Under the pieces are notes generated by a model, which was not told the origin of the DNA, made no database searches, and was given only the letters and a program-made list of their open reading frames with translations. This document shows, piece by piece, positions 22,111 through 32,670 of a stretch of DNA of 64,000 bases. The stretch lies in contig NC_073633.1 of the NCBI RefSeq assembly GCF_029407905.1, forward strand, positions 31,138,501 to 31,202,500. Reading direction: 5' to 3'. This stretch comes from Bubalus kerabau. Its lineage: Eukaryota > Chordata > Mammalia > Artiodactyla > Bovidae. The position numbers were made by a program, and so were the translations under genes. Position 1 is the first letter of the stretch, and every line of letters starts with the position of its first letter.

Positions 22111-22689
22111 GCATTTCCATTTTTTCTTGGTTTCCTTTGTTCTCTTCATTCTGCTAAAATGACAACTATACTTAATTGCATATATTATAGGCACCCTCCT
22201 TCTTATACTGTAGAGAACCTATATTCCCAAGACATTAGAAGGCTTTTTTGCAGCTGAACTATCTCAGCTACTAGGATTTATGCTGTGTACCTACACAAAT
22301 GTTCCCTCTCCAAAGTGCATGGAATTTTCTTCCTTGCCTGTCACCCTTTTTCTAAGGACTTGACAATTTTGAGTTCTTTTTCTCTTATCCTTGCAAAGTC
22401 AGCAAAACATAGTGGAATAGGATTTCAATTTCACAAATGATTGACCTAAGATAAAATGACTTGCCTGTGATTAACACTTCATTCTAAGTAGCTTTTTGGT
22501 TGTGAGAGAACACGAGATCAAGAGCAAAAAATACTAGGAAGGGCTGGCTACTCAGCTGCTAGCTCCATCAGCAAGTAGAGAAGCACCCTGTCTCACTGCC
22601 ACATGATTTCCTGGGAAAATGTCATTTGTTCTAACACCAGGGTTGAGGACGCAATAATAATGCTCTAAGCAGATGTTCGGAGATGTGAA
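22111..22689. other. unassigned non-coding sequence
   Basis: No gene or repeat recognised. Confidence 0.35.
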
Positions 22690-22884
22690 GTTTTAAAAAA
22701 AATTTTAAATTTATTTAGCTGTAGTTGTGGTGCTGTTCTGGAGCCCACTGCTCAGTAGCTGTGGTGTGTGGGCTTAGATGCTCTGGGCCACGTGGGATCT
22801 TAGTTACCTGATCAAGGATTGAATCCCCATCTGTTTCATTGCAAGGTGCATCTATTAACCACTGGACCACCAGGGAAGTCCCTG
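22690..22884 (-). mobile_element. Bov-tA-type SINE
   Basis: Inverted copy with TTTAAATTTATTTAGCTGTA tail, GATCAAGGATTGAATCCCCA box and the CACCAGGGAAGTCCCT head. Confidence 0.9.
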
Positions 22885-22967
22885 GAGATGTGAGTTTTCA
22901 TAACTATGATGTGATCAATGTAGTAATGGTCCAAGCCTTTGACCTTCCCCATTGAGACCATAGGATT

Positions 22968-23195
22968 TCCCTGGTGGCTCAGTGGTAAAGAATCCGCCTA
23001 TAATGCAGGAGATGCTGGGTTAATCCCTGGGCTGGGACGATCCCCTGGAGAAGGAAATGGCTATGCATTCCAGAATTCTTCCAGAATTCATAGGACTCCC
23101 CGGAAATCCTATGGACAGAGGAGCCTGGATGGCTAAAGTCCATGGGGCTGCAGAAAAGTCGAACACCACTTAGTGACTAAACAACAACAGTCAAG
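22968..23195 (+). mobile_element. Bov-tA2-type SINE
   Basis: Starts TTTCCCTGGTGGCTCAGTGG, has the tRNA-like half, then a BovA half with a short internal duplication (GAATTCTTCCAGAATTC) and ends AACAACAACAG. Confidence 0.9.
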
Positions 23196-23277
23196 ACCAT
23201 AAGAGGGCAAGAGTCTGTTTGGAAGCCCCCTATACCTCAACAGATGGTACTGGTTGGAGAACCCGAGAAAGAGTTCT

Positions 23278-23580
23278 AGTAGTCTACTACTACCACTACT
23301 ACTACTACTAAGTCTCTTCAGTCATGTCCGACTCTGTGTGACCCCATAGACGGCAGCCCACCAGGCTCCCCCATACCTGGGATTCTCCCGGCAAGAACAC
23401 TGGAGTGGGTTGCCATTTCTTTCTTCAGTGCATGAAAGTGAAAAGTGAAAGTGAAGTCGCTTAGTTGTGTCCAACTCTTAGTGACCCCATGGACTGCAGC
23501 CCACCAGGCTCCTCCGTCCATGAGATTCTCCAGGCAAGAGTACCGGATTGGGTTGCCAGTGCCTTCTCCAGTAGTCTACT
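23278..23580 (-). mobile_element. BovA2 SINE with 11-bp target-site duplication
   Basis: The inverted dimer is flanked by AGTAGTCTACT at 23278-23288 and 23570-23580. Its tail is an expanded ACT/AGT trinucleotide run (about 23283-23312) in place of the usual AGC run. Confidence 0.95.
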
Positions 23581-24062
23581 AAGCACTGGAAATTTCTTGC
23601 TTCCTAAGGGCCTTTTTTACTTTATAATAGTAAGACAAATTTTCCAAAAGAGTTTTGGAAAATTCTTCTCCCTACTTTGGAGAGAAATGACAATGTTTTC
23701 AATTTTGAAATAGATGAAACTTTGACCTACTCTTCCATCCCTTCCTCCATAAATTGAATACTTTCTGTGAGGCTGGGCTCTGTGTGGTACCAGGACACCA
23801 GCCTCTAACCCAGGTATTGAGGAAACAGGACTTTTGGTCCATTTCAGGACATGTAGGCATCAGGGGAGGCCACCATGGGGAATACTGTGACCATGATAGT
23901 GATTCATAAGATGGCAAAAATAATGATGCATAATTGTAGTTTATTAACTACACTCTAAATAAGATATCCGGGTATCTGTTGATTAAATTAGGTAACACCA
24001 AATTCATAGATTAATTAGCATATTTTACAAAGACTGCCTGTTAACTTAAGCTTGTATTTACT
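23581..24062. other. unassigned non-coding sequence
   Basis: No gene or repeat recognised. Confidence 0.35.
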
Positions 24063-24198
24063 TGAAGTGAAGTGAAGTAAAGTGGCTCAGTCGTGTCCGA
24101 CTCTTTGTGACCTCATGGACTGTAGCCTACAAGGCTTTTCTGTCCATGGGATTTTCCAGGCAAGAGTACCAGAGTGGGTTGCCATTTCCTTCTTGAAA
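24063..24198 (-). mobile_element. BovA SINE monomer
   Basis: Inverted copy from GAAGTGAAGTGAAGTAAAGT to AGAGTGGGTTGCCATTTCCT. Confidence 0.9.
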
Positions 24199-24524
24199 CC
24201 ATATCAAATTGAAGAATAAAGGATAAGCTTGGAATTTTTCTATGACCTCCCCAAGACCTCAGAGTTGCCAGGCATCAGTTGATAAAGGAAAAGATTAAAG
24301 AGAAAATAAGGTAGTAATCAATTTTTTGATCTTTATATGAAATAACCATGAGAATATCCTGGGAGTGTTCCATTCAAAGCACTATCAAATTTCTTCCTGC
24401 TTAAGGGAAGAGGTGGCTATCCTGAATGGATTTTGTTATTTATGCAGGATTTCAAATGTGTGCATGTGTGTGTGTGAGAGAGAGAGGGAAAGAAAATGTA
24501 ATTAATCTATTGGTATTTAGTCCC

Positions 24525-24716
24525 AAAGGGCTTCCCAGGTTAAAGAATCTGCCTGCCAGAGCAGAAGACACAAGAGATGTGGGTTTGATTCCTGGATTGG
24601 GAAGATCCCCTGGAGGAGGAAATGGCACTGGAAAATTCCATGGACAAAGGAGACTGGTGGGCTATAGTTCACAGGATTCCAAAGAGTGGGATATGACTGG
24701 ATGACTAACACACACA
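24525..24716 (+). mobile_element. Bov-tA2-type SINE at the left edge of the ANG1 duplication unit
   Basis: Starts GGGCTTCCCAGGTTAAAGAA and has BovA words (GATCCCCTGGAGGAGGAAAT, GACTGGATGACTAACACACA). Homology between the two angiogenin units begins immediately to its right. Confidence 0.85.
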
Positions 24717-24890
24717 CCCTTTCACAGAAAGGTAAAGTGCACCCCCTGAATGCCTGAAAAGGAACTGACTGATAAGGAAAGAGGCATTGCTCTACCATCC
24801 AACCCTCTCAGGTGAACAGAGAAAATGCAGAAAGATCAATAGACCAAGAATCAGTGAGAAGACTTTGATTCTTACTGATTTGAGAGGCTT

Positions 24891-24896
24891 TTTATT
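24891..24896 (-). promoter_or_regulatory. poly(A) signal AATAAA of ANG1
   Basis: AATAAA on the minus strand, about 120 bases past the stop codon. The corresponding site of the ANG2 copy reads ATTAAA. Confidence 0.7.
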
Positions 24897-25014
24897 TATG
24901 AAGCATATTGTAAAGCAGAAAAGATCAGCAGCTCATTTTCTGGATTCTGATCAATGAATGTTGCTGCAGTGTAAGGGGAAAATGCAAAGAAGGAAGAGCA
25001 GAGCCAGCTCTGGG

Positions 25015-25461
25015 CTAGTGGCGTGGAGTGATAAAGGACTCATCCAAGTGGACGGGCAAGCCATTTTCACAGCCGACAACAATGACTCTGGAGTCTTCTG
25101 TGGCTCCATACCGGCATGGAGGCCGGGAGGAACCTCCTTTATGCTTGCAAATGGTGACCTGGAATTCAGACTTGCTTATTCTGAGATCGCCTCTGTAAGG
25201 CTGTCCATTTCTGTCGTCACAGATGGCCTTGATGTCATTCTTGTTGCCATGAATAAAGGTGTTGCGGTCTTTGCAAGGTCTGGTCAGGCGTCGATTTTTC
25301 ATCGTGTTAAAACAATATTCGTCATTCCGGCCCTTTGGTTTGGCATCGTAGTGCTGGGTCAGGAAGTGTATGTATCTATAGTCATCTTGAGCCGGGGCCA
25401 CTGGGGTCAGACCCAGACCCAGTATGAAGACCAAAAACAGGGGGCTCAGGACCATGACCAT
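25015..25461 (-). CDS. ANG: angiogenin-1 precursor (RNase 5)
   Basis: A complete 148-residue precursor of angiogenin, a secreted RNase A family protein with weak, tRNA-directed RNase activity that stimulates vessel growth and acts after uptake into the nucleus. The first 23 residues (MVMVLSPLFLVFILGLGLTP...) form the signal peptide; the 125-residue mature chain starts AQDDYRYIHF. Catalytic residues are His14 (LTQH), Lys41 (in PCKDRNTFIHG) and His115 (in LPVHLDES), with Glu118 near the active site as in cattle. There are six cysteines (three disulfides); the fourth pair of RNase A is absent, the angiogenin hallmark. The loop RNGQPYRGDL carries an RGD triplet (67-69), a feature of bovine angiogenin. 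Basic KNRRLTRP (about 32-39) is in the nuclear-localisation position. A splice acceptor lies 18 bases upstream of the ATG. The cognate duplicate is 29986-30429. Confidence 0.98.
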   Translation of the reverse strand: MVMVLSPLFLVFILGLGLTPVAPAQDDYRYIHFLTQHYDAKPKGRNDEYCFNTMKNRRLTRPCKDRNTFIHGNKNDIKAICDDRNGQPYRGDLRISKSEFQVTICKHKGGSSRPPCRYGATEDSRVIVVGCENGLPVHLDESFITPRH

Positions 25462-25478
25462 CTCTTACAACAAAGGCT

Positions 25479-25482
25479 CCTG
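25479..25482 (-). promoter_or_regulatory. 3' splice site before the ANG1 coding exon
   Basis: On the minus strand CTCTTTTTGCCCTTGGCAG precedes GAGCCTTTG, so the exon starts at 25479. The same acceptor is conserved in the ANG2 copy. Confidence 0.8.
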
Positions 25483-25764
25483 CCAAGGGCAAAAAGAGAT
25501 GCAGTAGGGCACAGAACAGCATTGCCAAACTAGGCTAAAAGGATACAGATTTGTTTTTATGATGGGGTGCCATGAATCAGGTATCCTCTGTCACTAGGTA
25601 TATCTTTTTCTTTTCCTTTCCTCAGTAGTCTCATCTGTCTTGTCAATCAATTTCTTTGGAAAGTCAATTTAAAAGTTTGCTGAACACAACTTCCAAATGC
25701 AAACAGTTTCCTATCCCTGAAGATGAGTGAAAATTTACATTTCTAACATTAAAAAATCCATTCA

Positions 25765-25850
25765 CACTCTTTAATTCATTTATTAACTGGGTACCAGACA
25801 CCATGCTAGGTCCTAGAACACAAAGACTGTTAAGACATACCAAGTGCCTC
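25765..25850 (-). mobile_element. L2/MIR-type tail inside duplication unit 1
   Basis: Inverted TTAATTCATTTATTAACTGG and CAGACACCATGCTAGGTCCT match ancient repeat cores. The duplicate is at 30745-30850, so the repeat predates the duplication. Confidence 0.6.
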
Positions 25851-26168
25851 CCTAATACAGGGTGCAGCACCCACAGGGAGATCAGCCACAGGGAAGGGAT
25901 CAGAGCACCAATATACAAAAATGAGACAATAAGATATACGCTGAGAGCTATGAAGATGAGGGACTTTAAGGAACCTTGAGCCCAGGGAAGGGCAATCAGA
26001 GAGGATTGTTGAAGACGGATTCCAGGGCAATCAATCCATCAGTTGATTGTGAGGAGACCAGTGAAAGTTTCACCAGGAGGTGAATGGAAGCAGAAGTAGA
26101 AGAACTAATTCCCCAAGGAGTAAGTGTTTCATGGCCAAATGTGGAATTATTACTATTTAGAAAGAACA

Positions 26169-26443
26169 GCGGAGAAGGCAATGGCACCCCACTCCAGTAC
26201 TCTTGCCTGGAAAATCCATGGACAGTGGAGCCTGGTAGGCCGCAGTCCATGGGGTCACAAAGAGTCGGACACAACTGAACGACTTCCCTTTCACTTTTCT
26301 CTTTCATGCATTGGAGAAGGAAATAGCAACCCACTCCAGTGTTCTTGCCTGGAAAATCCCAGGGACGGGAAAGCCTGGTGGGCTGCCATCTATGGGGTCA
26401 CACAGAGTTGGACACGACTGAGTGACTTAGCAATAGCAATAGC
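26169..26443 (+). mobile_element. BovA2 SINE with target-site duplication
   Basis: The dimer is flanked by AGAAAGAACAG on both sides (about 26158 and 26434). It is absent from the corresponding site of unit 2, so it inserted after the angiogenin duplication. Confidence 0.95.
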
Positions 26444-27644
26444 AGAAAGAACAGAGACAAGTGTGGAAGAATCTGTGTCATACTTGGGAGTGGGTCTGGG
26501 GTCAGCTCTTACAGAGAACTGGAGGGAGAGGAATTCAGGCTTACTCTTGAGAGCTTCTTGCACTGGGAAGAGTTTGGATTATTCTCAGAGAATATTTTCC
26601 AGTTTCCCTGAAGGCCTAGGTGGACAGTTACACAACAGGCAAATGGTATTATCATGTGCTTAAACAAATAAACAACAAAACACTTCAGACCTTTTAATTC
26701 AATAAAAGGCTTTATAATTTGCTGTATTGATTTCTTAACATCTTCCTCAAAAGAAGAGATAGCTGCCATCATCACTCAGGAGCAGTCAACTAAAACTGTA
26801 AAGCTCATGCATCCCAGGAATGGTGTGTCACAGACACTCAGCACAGCCAGAGAGTAAATACTGTGCTTCTTGCTGGGACATGATTTTAACTCAATGATAG
26901 ATAATTAAAAATAGAATTAGACAGGCATAATTTATAACAAAATAGAAAACAAGCTTCTTATGAGCCACTAAGATTTTATTTCTTCCGAAAGTTGAGAACT
27001 GGAGCATTGCAAGATGCCTATTGTTTGTAGCAGTAGTTTCTGACTATACCATCCGTTCTTTGGAGGAAAATTGAAAGGATAGGGCCTTTTTAAAAAAACC
27101 ACCATGGTCCTACTTCACATTTTGCAAAGATATGTGAATGTCTTCATGTCTAACAATAAAAAGAACTTTCCAATGTTAATTGGAAACTGATTTGTATAAC
27201 TTGGTTTTTCAAATTGTTTTCCAATGAGTAACTCATCCAATTTATAATTGGCTATGTTTTCTCGTCAGTCATCACACATGCTGAGAAATTCTTAGACTGG
27301 GATAAAAATCTGATCTTCAATTTATTTTTAAATGTGCTATAATCTTTATGAATCCTAAACTTAAACAGAAGTGGTATAGTGTCATGGATATTAAATTATT
27401 AATTTTTATACTGCACTTTTCTTGTTGTAAGTCAATAAACATATTTTCATATTAAGTATTTTTGTAGCCCTTAAAGAGGCCATGAATTGTAGCACTAAAC
27501 CTGTAGTGATGCTAAACAATCCTGGGAGGACAACTGTGGGTCTAGAAAGACAAAAGGATTCAGGATTCTGCTGCTTACATGGGAAGGCATGTCATAGGGT
27601 GAGCTTTCTAATCAGCCTCTGACATTGATCTGCCTTGTCTGTTT

Positions 27645-29580
27645 TATTGCTGTTCAGTCACTCAGTCGTGTCCAACTCTTTGCAACTCCATGGTCTGCAG
27701 CATGCCAGGCTTCCCTGTCCTTTACCATCTCCTGGAGCTTGCTCAAATTCATGGCCATTGAGTTGGTGATGCTATCCAACTGTCTCATCTTCTGTTGTCT
27801 CCTTCTCCTCCTGTCTTCAATCTCCCTGCAGTCCAACGGACTCTCAAGAGTCTTCTCCAACACTACAGTTCAAAAGCATCAATTCACTGGCTCAGCTTTC
27901 TTTATGGTCCCGAGCTCACATCCATACATGACTGCTGGAAAAACCATAGCTTTGACTATACAGACCTTTTTCAGCAATGTGATATCTCTGCTTTTTAATA
28001 TGCTATCTAGGTTTGTCATAGCTTTTCTTCCAAGGAGCAAGTGTGTTTTAATTTCATGACTGCAGTCACCATGCACAGTGATTTTGAGCTCAAGTAAATA
28101 AAATCTGTCACTGTTTCCATTTTTTCTCCATCTATTTGCCATGAACTTATGGGACCAGATGCCATCCTAGTTTTTTGAATGTTGAGTTTTAAGCCAGCCT
28201 TTTCACTCTCCTTTTTCACCTTCATCAAGAGGTGTTTTAGTTCCTCTTTGCTTTCTGCCATTAAAGTGGTATCATGTGCATATCTGAGGTTGTTGATATT
28301 TCTCCCAGCAATCTTGATTCCAGCTTGTGCTTCCTCCAGCCCCACATTTCACATGATGCACTCTGCATATAAGTTAAATAAGCAGAGTGTCAGTATACAG
28401 CCTTGACATACTCCTTTCCCAATTTTGAACCAGTCCATTATTCCATGTCTGGTTCTGACTGTTGCTTCTTGACCTGCATACACATTTCTCAGGAGGCAGG
28501 TAAGGTGGTCTAGTATTCCCATCTCTTTCAGAATTTTCCAGGTTGTTGAGATCCACACAGTCAAAGGCTTTAGTGTAGTCAATGAAGCAGATATAGATGT
28601 TTTTTTCTGGAATTTCCTTGCTTTTTCTATGATCCAGTGGATGCTGACAATTTGATCTCTGGTTTCTCTGCCTTTTCTAAATCCAGCTTGTACATCTGGA
28701 AGTCCTCAATTCATGTACTGTTGAAGGCTAGCTTGAAAGATTTTGAGCATTACCTTGCTAGCATGTGAAATGAGCCCAATTGTACAGTAGTTTGAACATT
28801 CTTTGGAACTGCCCTTTTTTGACATTGGAATGAAAACTGACCTTTTCCTGTCCTGTGGCCACTGCTGAGTTTTCCAAATTTGCTGGCATAATGTGTGCAG
28901 TACTTTAACAACGTCATCTTTTAGGATTTGAAGTAGCTCAGCTGGAATTCCATCACCTCCGCTAGCTTTGTTTGTAGTGATGCTTCCTAAGGCCCACTTG
29001 ACTTCACACTCTGGGATGTTTGGCTCTAGGTGAGTGCTCACTCCATCGTGGTTATCTGGGTCATGAAGACCTTTTTCTGTATAGTTCTTCTGTATATTCT
29101 TGCCACCTCTTATTAATCTCTTCTGCTTCTGTTAGGTGCATACCATTTCTGTCCTTTATTGTGTCCATCTTTTCATGAAATGTTCCCTTGGTATCTCTAA
29201 TTTTCTTGAAGAGATCTCTAGTCTTTCCCATTCTACTGTTTTCCTCTATTCCTTTGCATTGTTCAGTCAGGAAGGCTTTCTTATCTCTCCTTGCTATTCT
29301 TTGGAAATCTGCATTCAGATGGGTATCTCTTTCCTTTTCTCCTTTGCCTTTCACTTCTCTTCTTTTCTCAGCAATTTGTAAGGCCTCCTCAGACAACCAT
29401 TTTGCCTTCTTGCATTTCTTTTTCTTTGGGATGGTTTTGGTCATTATGTCCTGTAAAATGTGACAAACCTCTGTCCATAGTTCTTCAGGCACTCTGTCTA
29501 CCAGATCTAATCCTCTGTCTACCAGATCTAATCCTTTGAATCTATTTGTCACTTCTATTGTGTAATCATAAGGAATTTGA
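27645..29580 (-). mobile_element. BovB (RTE) LINE, long but inactive copy
   Basis: About 1.9 kb of BovB in reverse orientation, between the two angiogenin units. Pieces of reverse transcriptase are readable (28016-28345, 28706-29041, 29061-29552) but in different frames. The polymerase active-site motif reads YAHD where YADD is expected (in LRYAHDTTLMAE), so it is inactive even apart from the frameshifts. The 21-base tandem duplication CTACCAGATCTAATCCTCTGT lies near 29499-29540. Confidence 0.93.
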
Positions 29581-29855
29581 CTTAAGCTTACATTGCATTT
29601 TTCAGTCTGCTGGGTGTGTTTTCTCTATTTTCTTGAAAAAGTTTTCCAGCAATCTCTGAAAGATAAATTTAACATCCCAACCTTCACAGAAAGGAAAAGT
29701 CTGCCCCCTGTTACCTGAGATGGAAATGACTGATAAGGAAAAAGGCATTGCTCTCCCATCCAACCCTCTCAGGGGGAAACTGAATAGAGAAAATGGGGGA
29801 AGATCAATAGACCAGGGATCATTGAGGAGACTGATTCATGCTGATTTCAGAGAAT

Positions 29856-29861
29856 TTTAAT
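29856..29861 (-). promoter_or_regulatory. variant poly(A) signal ATTAAA of ANG2
   Basis: The site corresponding to the ANG1 AATAAA reads ATTAAA in this copy, 125-130 bases past the stop. ATTAAA is the commonest natural variant and is usually weaker. Confidence 0.6.
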
Positions 29862-29985
29862 TTATGAAGCATATTGTAAAGCATAAAAGAAAAGATCAGC
29901 AGCTCATGTTCTGAGTTCCTAGCAATGCATGTTGCCATAATGCAAGGGGGAAATGCAAGGAAGGAAGAGCAGAGCCAGCTCTGAA

Positions 29986-30429
29986 CTACGGTCTTGGAGG
30001 GATAAAGTTCTCCTCAAGGTGGATGGGAAAGCCATCTCGACAGCGAATAACAATGACCCTGTTTGCTCTGAAGGCTCTATACCGGCATGGAGGCCGGGAG
30101 GACCCTCCTCTATGCTTGCAGGTGGTGACCTGGAAGGCAGACTTGCTTCTTCTAAGACCATTTCTGTAAGGTTCTCCATTCCTATCATCACAGACGGCCC
30201 TGATGTCATCCCTGTTGCCATGAATAAAGGTGTTGTTGTCTTTGCAGGGTCTAGTCATTCCTCGTCTCTCCATCATGGTATTACAGTATCTGTCATCATG
30301 GCCTGTTGGTCTAGGATCATAGTGCTTCCTTAGAAATCCCCTGTACCCCTCATTTTGGGCCAGGGTTTGTGGGGTCAGGGCCAGATCCAGCATGAAAACA
30401 AAAAACAGGGGGCTCAAGACCATGACCAT
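29986..30429 (-). CDS. ANG2: angiogenin-2 precursor
   Basis: A complete 147-residue precursor; signal peptide of 24 residues (MVMVLSPLFFVFMLDLALTP...) and a 123-residue mature chain starting QNEGYRGFLRKH. It matches the ruminant second angiogenin, first known from milk or serum of cattle, a weaker RNase and angiogenic factor than ANG1. Catalytic His12 (LRKH), Lys39 (in PCKDNNTFIHG) and His113 (in FPIHLEEN) are kept, as are six cysteines. The receptor loop reads EPYRNGLR, so the RGD of ANG1 is missing. Residue 33 is Gly (ERRGMT), where as far as I recall cattle angiogenin-2 carries a glycosylated Asn. The chain is very basic near its end (RAFRANRVIVIRCRDG). The ATG at 30429 is chosen because it matches ANG1 exactly; eight further in-frame codons upstream lead only to a TTG inside the intron. 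Confidence 0.97.
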   Translation of the reverse strand: MVMVLSPLFFVFMLDLALTPQTLAQNEGYRGFLRKHYDPRPTGHDDRYCNTMMERRGMTRPCKDNNTFIHGNRDDIRAVCDDRNGEPYRNGLRRSKSAFQVTTCKHRGGSSRPPCRYRAFRANRVIVIRCRDGFPIHLEENFIPPRP

Positions 30430-30446
30430 GTCTTCCAACAAAGGCT

Positions 30447-30450
30447 CCTG
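30447..30450 (-). promoter_or_regulatory. 3' splice site before the ANG2 coding exon
   Basis: Minus strand CTCCTTTTGCCCTTTGCAG precedes GAGCCTTTG; exon start at 30447. It aligns with the ANG1 acceptor. Confidence 0.8.
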
Positions 30451-30744
30451 CAAAGGGCAAAAGGAGATTAAGTAGGGGACAGAACAGCATCGCCAAATTA
30501 GGCTAAAAGGGCAAGGACTTTTCTCTCTGACAAGGTATCATGAGTCAAGTATCCTTCATCACTACTTAGTGATATTCTTTTCCTTTTCTCGTTAGTTTCA
30601 TCTGTTTTGTCTATTGATTCCTTTAAAAAATCCATTTAAAAGTCTTCTGAACACAACTCCAGCCTCAGCTGAACTTTTGTATCCCTGAGGATCACTGAAA
30701 ATGTACCTTTCTATCAGTTGTAACATTACAAAATCCATTCACAC

Positions 30745-30850
30745 TCTTTAATTAACTTATTAGCTAATTTAATAACAAACACTATATAAGTCCCTACTGG
30801 ATACCAGGCACCATGCTAGGTCCTGGAAGACAAAGACCATTAAGACACAT
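30745..30850 (-). mobile_element. L2/MIR-type tail inside duplication unit 2
   Basis: Longer counterpart of 25765-25850, with CAGGCACCATGCTAGGTCCT in common. The unit 1 copy lacks about 35 bases. Confidence 0.6.
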
Positions 30851-31167
30851 CAAGTGCCTCTGTAATATGGGATGTGGCATCCATGGGGAGGGGATGGGAG
30901 CACCAGTTTACTGAGATGAGACAGTAAGATAGATGCTGAAAGCTATGAAGAAGAGGACTTCTTTGGAACCTTGAATCCCAGGGAAGGGGCGATCAGAGGA
31001 TTGTTGAAGACAGATCCCAGGCACTCAGATCAATCCATCAGTTGACTGTGAGGAGAGCAGTTGCACCCTGAGGTGCTGAGGTGAAGGAAAGCAGACCTAA
31101 TTCCCCAAGAAATAGGTGGTTCATGGCCAAAGGTGGAATTATTATATAAACTACCATACAGTCATGC

Positions 31168-31515
31168 TCATTTCACATTCTAGCAAGTTATGCTCAAAAT
31201 CTTTCAAGCTAGGCTTCAGCAGTATGTGATCCTAGAACTTCCAGATGTACAAGCTGGGTTTCAAAGAAGCAGATGAACCAGAGATCATAACACTCTAATG
31301 ACAGAAAGTGAAGAGGAACTAAAGAGCCTCTTATTGAACATGACAAAGCTAGCTTAAAACTCAATGTTAAAAAGACTAAGATCATGGCATCTGGTCTCAT
31401 CACTCTACGGCAAATAGAAGGGGGAAACGTGGAAGTAAGTGACAGATTTTAATTTTCTTGAACTCCCAAATCACTGCAGATGGTGACTGCAGCCATGAAC
31501 TAAAAAGACACTTGC
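31168..31515 (+). mobile_element. BovB (RTE) fragments with internal deletions
   Basis: BovB text at 31168-31290 (CAAGCTGGGTTTCAAAGAAG) jumps over the central reverse-transcriptase segment to 31293-31515 (GACAGAAAGTGAAGAGGAAC through GGTGACTGCAGCCATGAACT). It is specific to unit 2. Confidence 0.8.
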
Positions 31516-32670
31516 TTCATCCTCTAGCCCTTACAGAGGACTGGAGGAGGAGGAACTCAGGATTATTCTTAGGAGCTTCTTGCACTGGGAACAAACAGGA
31601 TGATTCTCAGAGGATATTTTTCAGTTTCCCTGAATACATACCTACGCTGATACACAATAGGCAAATGGTAGTACCATGTGGTAAAACAAGCAAACAAAAT
31701 ACCTTAGATCTCTTCATCAAATCAAAGGCTTTATAATTTCCTGTATTGATTTCTTAATATCATCTTCAAAAGAAGAAGCCTGCTATCTCCTCTCAAGAGC
31801 AGACAACTCAAACTGTAAAACTCAAACATTTTAGGAATGGTGTGTCACAGACACTCAACACACCCAGAGAGCAAATACTGTGTTTCGTCCTGGGGCACAA
31901 TTTTAACTCAGTGACAGATAATTAAAAATAGAATTAAATAGGCATAGAATATAATAAAATAGATAACAAATTTCTTACAAGTCACTAAGATTTTATGTCT
32001 TCTGAAACTTGAGAACTGAAAGATATTTGTTGTCTGTAGCAGGTGGTTTCTGCTCTACCTTCAATTCTTTGGAAAAAAATGTGACAAACAGGGCCTTTTT
32101 ATAAACCACCATAGTCTACGCCACATCTCACCAAATATATGTGAATGCCCTCACATCCAACAATAAAAATAACTTTCCATTGTAAATTGGAAACTGATTT
32201 TTATAATTTTTGTTTTTCAAATTGTTTTCCCATGAGTAACTCATTCATTATTGGCTATGATTTCTTGGCAATTATCACACATGCTGAGAAATTCTTAAAT
32301 GGGACAAAGATTTGACCTTCAATTTATTCTTAACTGTACTATAATCTTTATGAATTCTAAATTTAAAAATAAAAGGTATAGAGTCATGGATATTAAATTA
32401 TTTTTATATTGTGCTTTTTTTACGTGTAAATCAATAAACATATTTTGATGTTAAATATTTTTATAGCCCTTAAAGAGACCACCAATTATAACACCAAACC
32501 TGTAGTGATGCTAAACAGTCCTGGGAGCACGACTGTGACTCTAGAAAGACAAAAGGATTCAGGATTCCGCTGCTTACATAGGAAGGCACATGAGCCTACA
32601 TAGGAAGGTTGAGACAAATGATCTCTCTTTCTAATTGGCGTCTGGCATTGATCTACCTTGTCTGTTTTAT

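Larger units (their letters stand above)
24717..27644. repeat. tandem duplication unit 1 (carries ANG1)
   Basis: Homologous along its length to 29689-32670. Shared landmarks include TTCACAGAAAGG at the left, GCATTGCTCTNCCATCCAAC, the coding exon, CACCATGCTAGGTCCT, TGTGTCACAGACACTCA, GATTTTAT-TCTTC-GAAA, and ATTGATCTNCCTTGTCTGTT at the right. Unit 1 alone carries a BovA2 (26169-26443); unit 2 carries BovB pieces near the corresponding place. Confidence 0.9.
29689..32670. repeat. tandem duplication unit 2 (carries ANG2)
   Basis: Partner of 24717-27644, same orientation. The similarity includes non-coding flanks far beyond the exon, so this is DNA-level tandem duplication and not a retrocopy. 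It carries BovB pieces at 31168-31515 that unit 1 lacks. Confidence 0.9.

Noticed and set aside
24958..25533. 191-codon plus-strand frame over ANG1
   Set aside because: Antisense shadow of the ANG1 exon; a similar shadow exists over ANG2 (29953-30333), as expected for paralogous exons.
30430..30453. Eight-codon extension of ANG2
   Set aside because: It relies on a TTG start within the intron; the ATG at 30429 aligns with ANG1.
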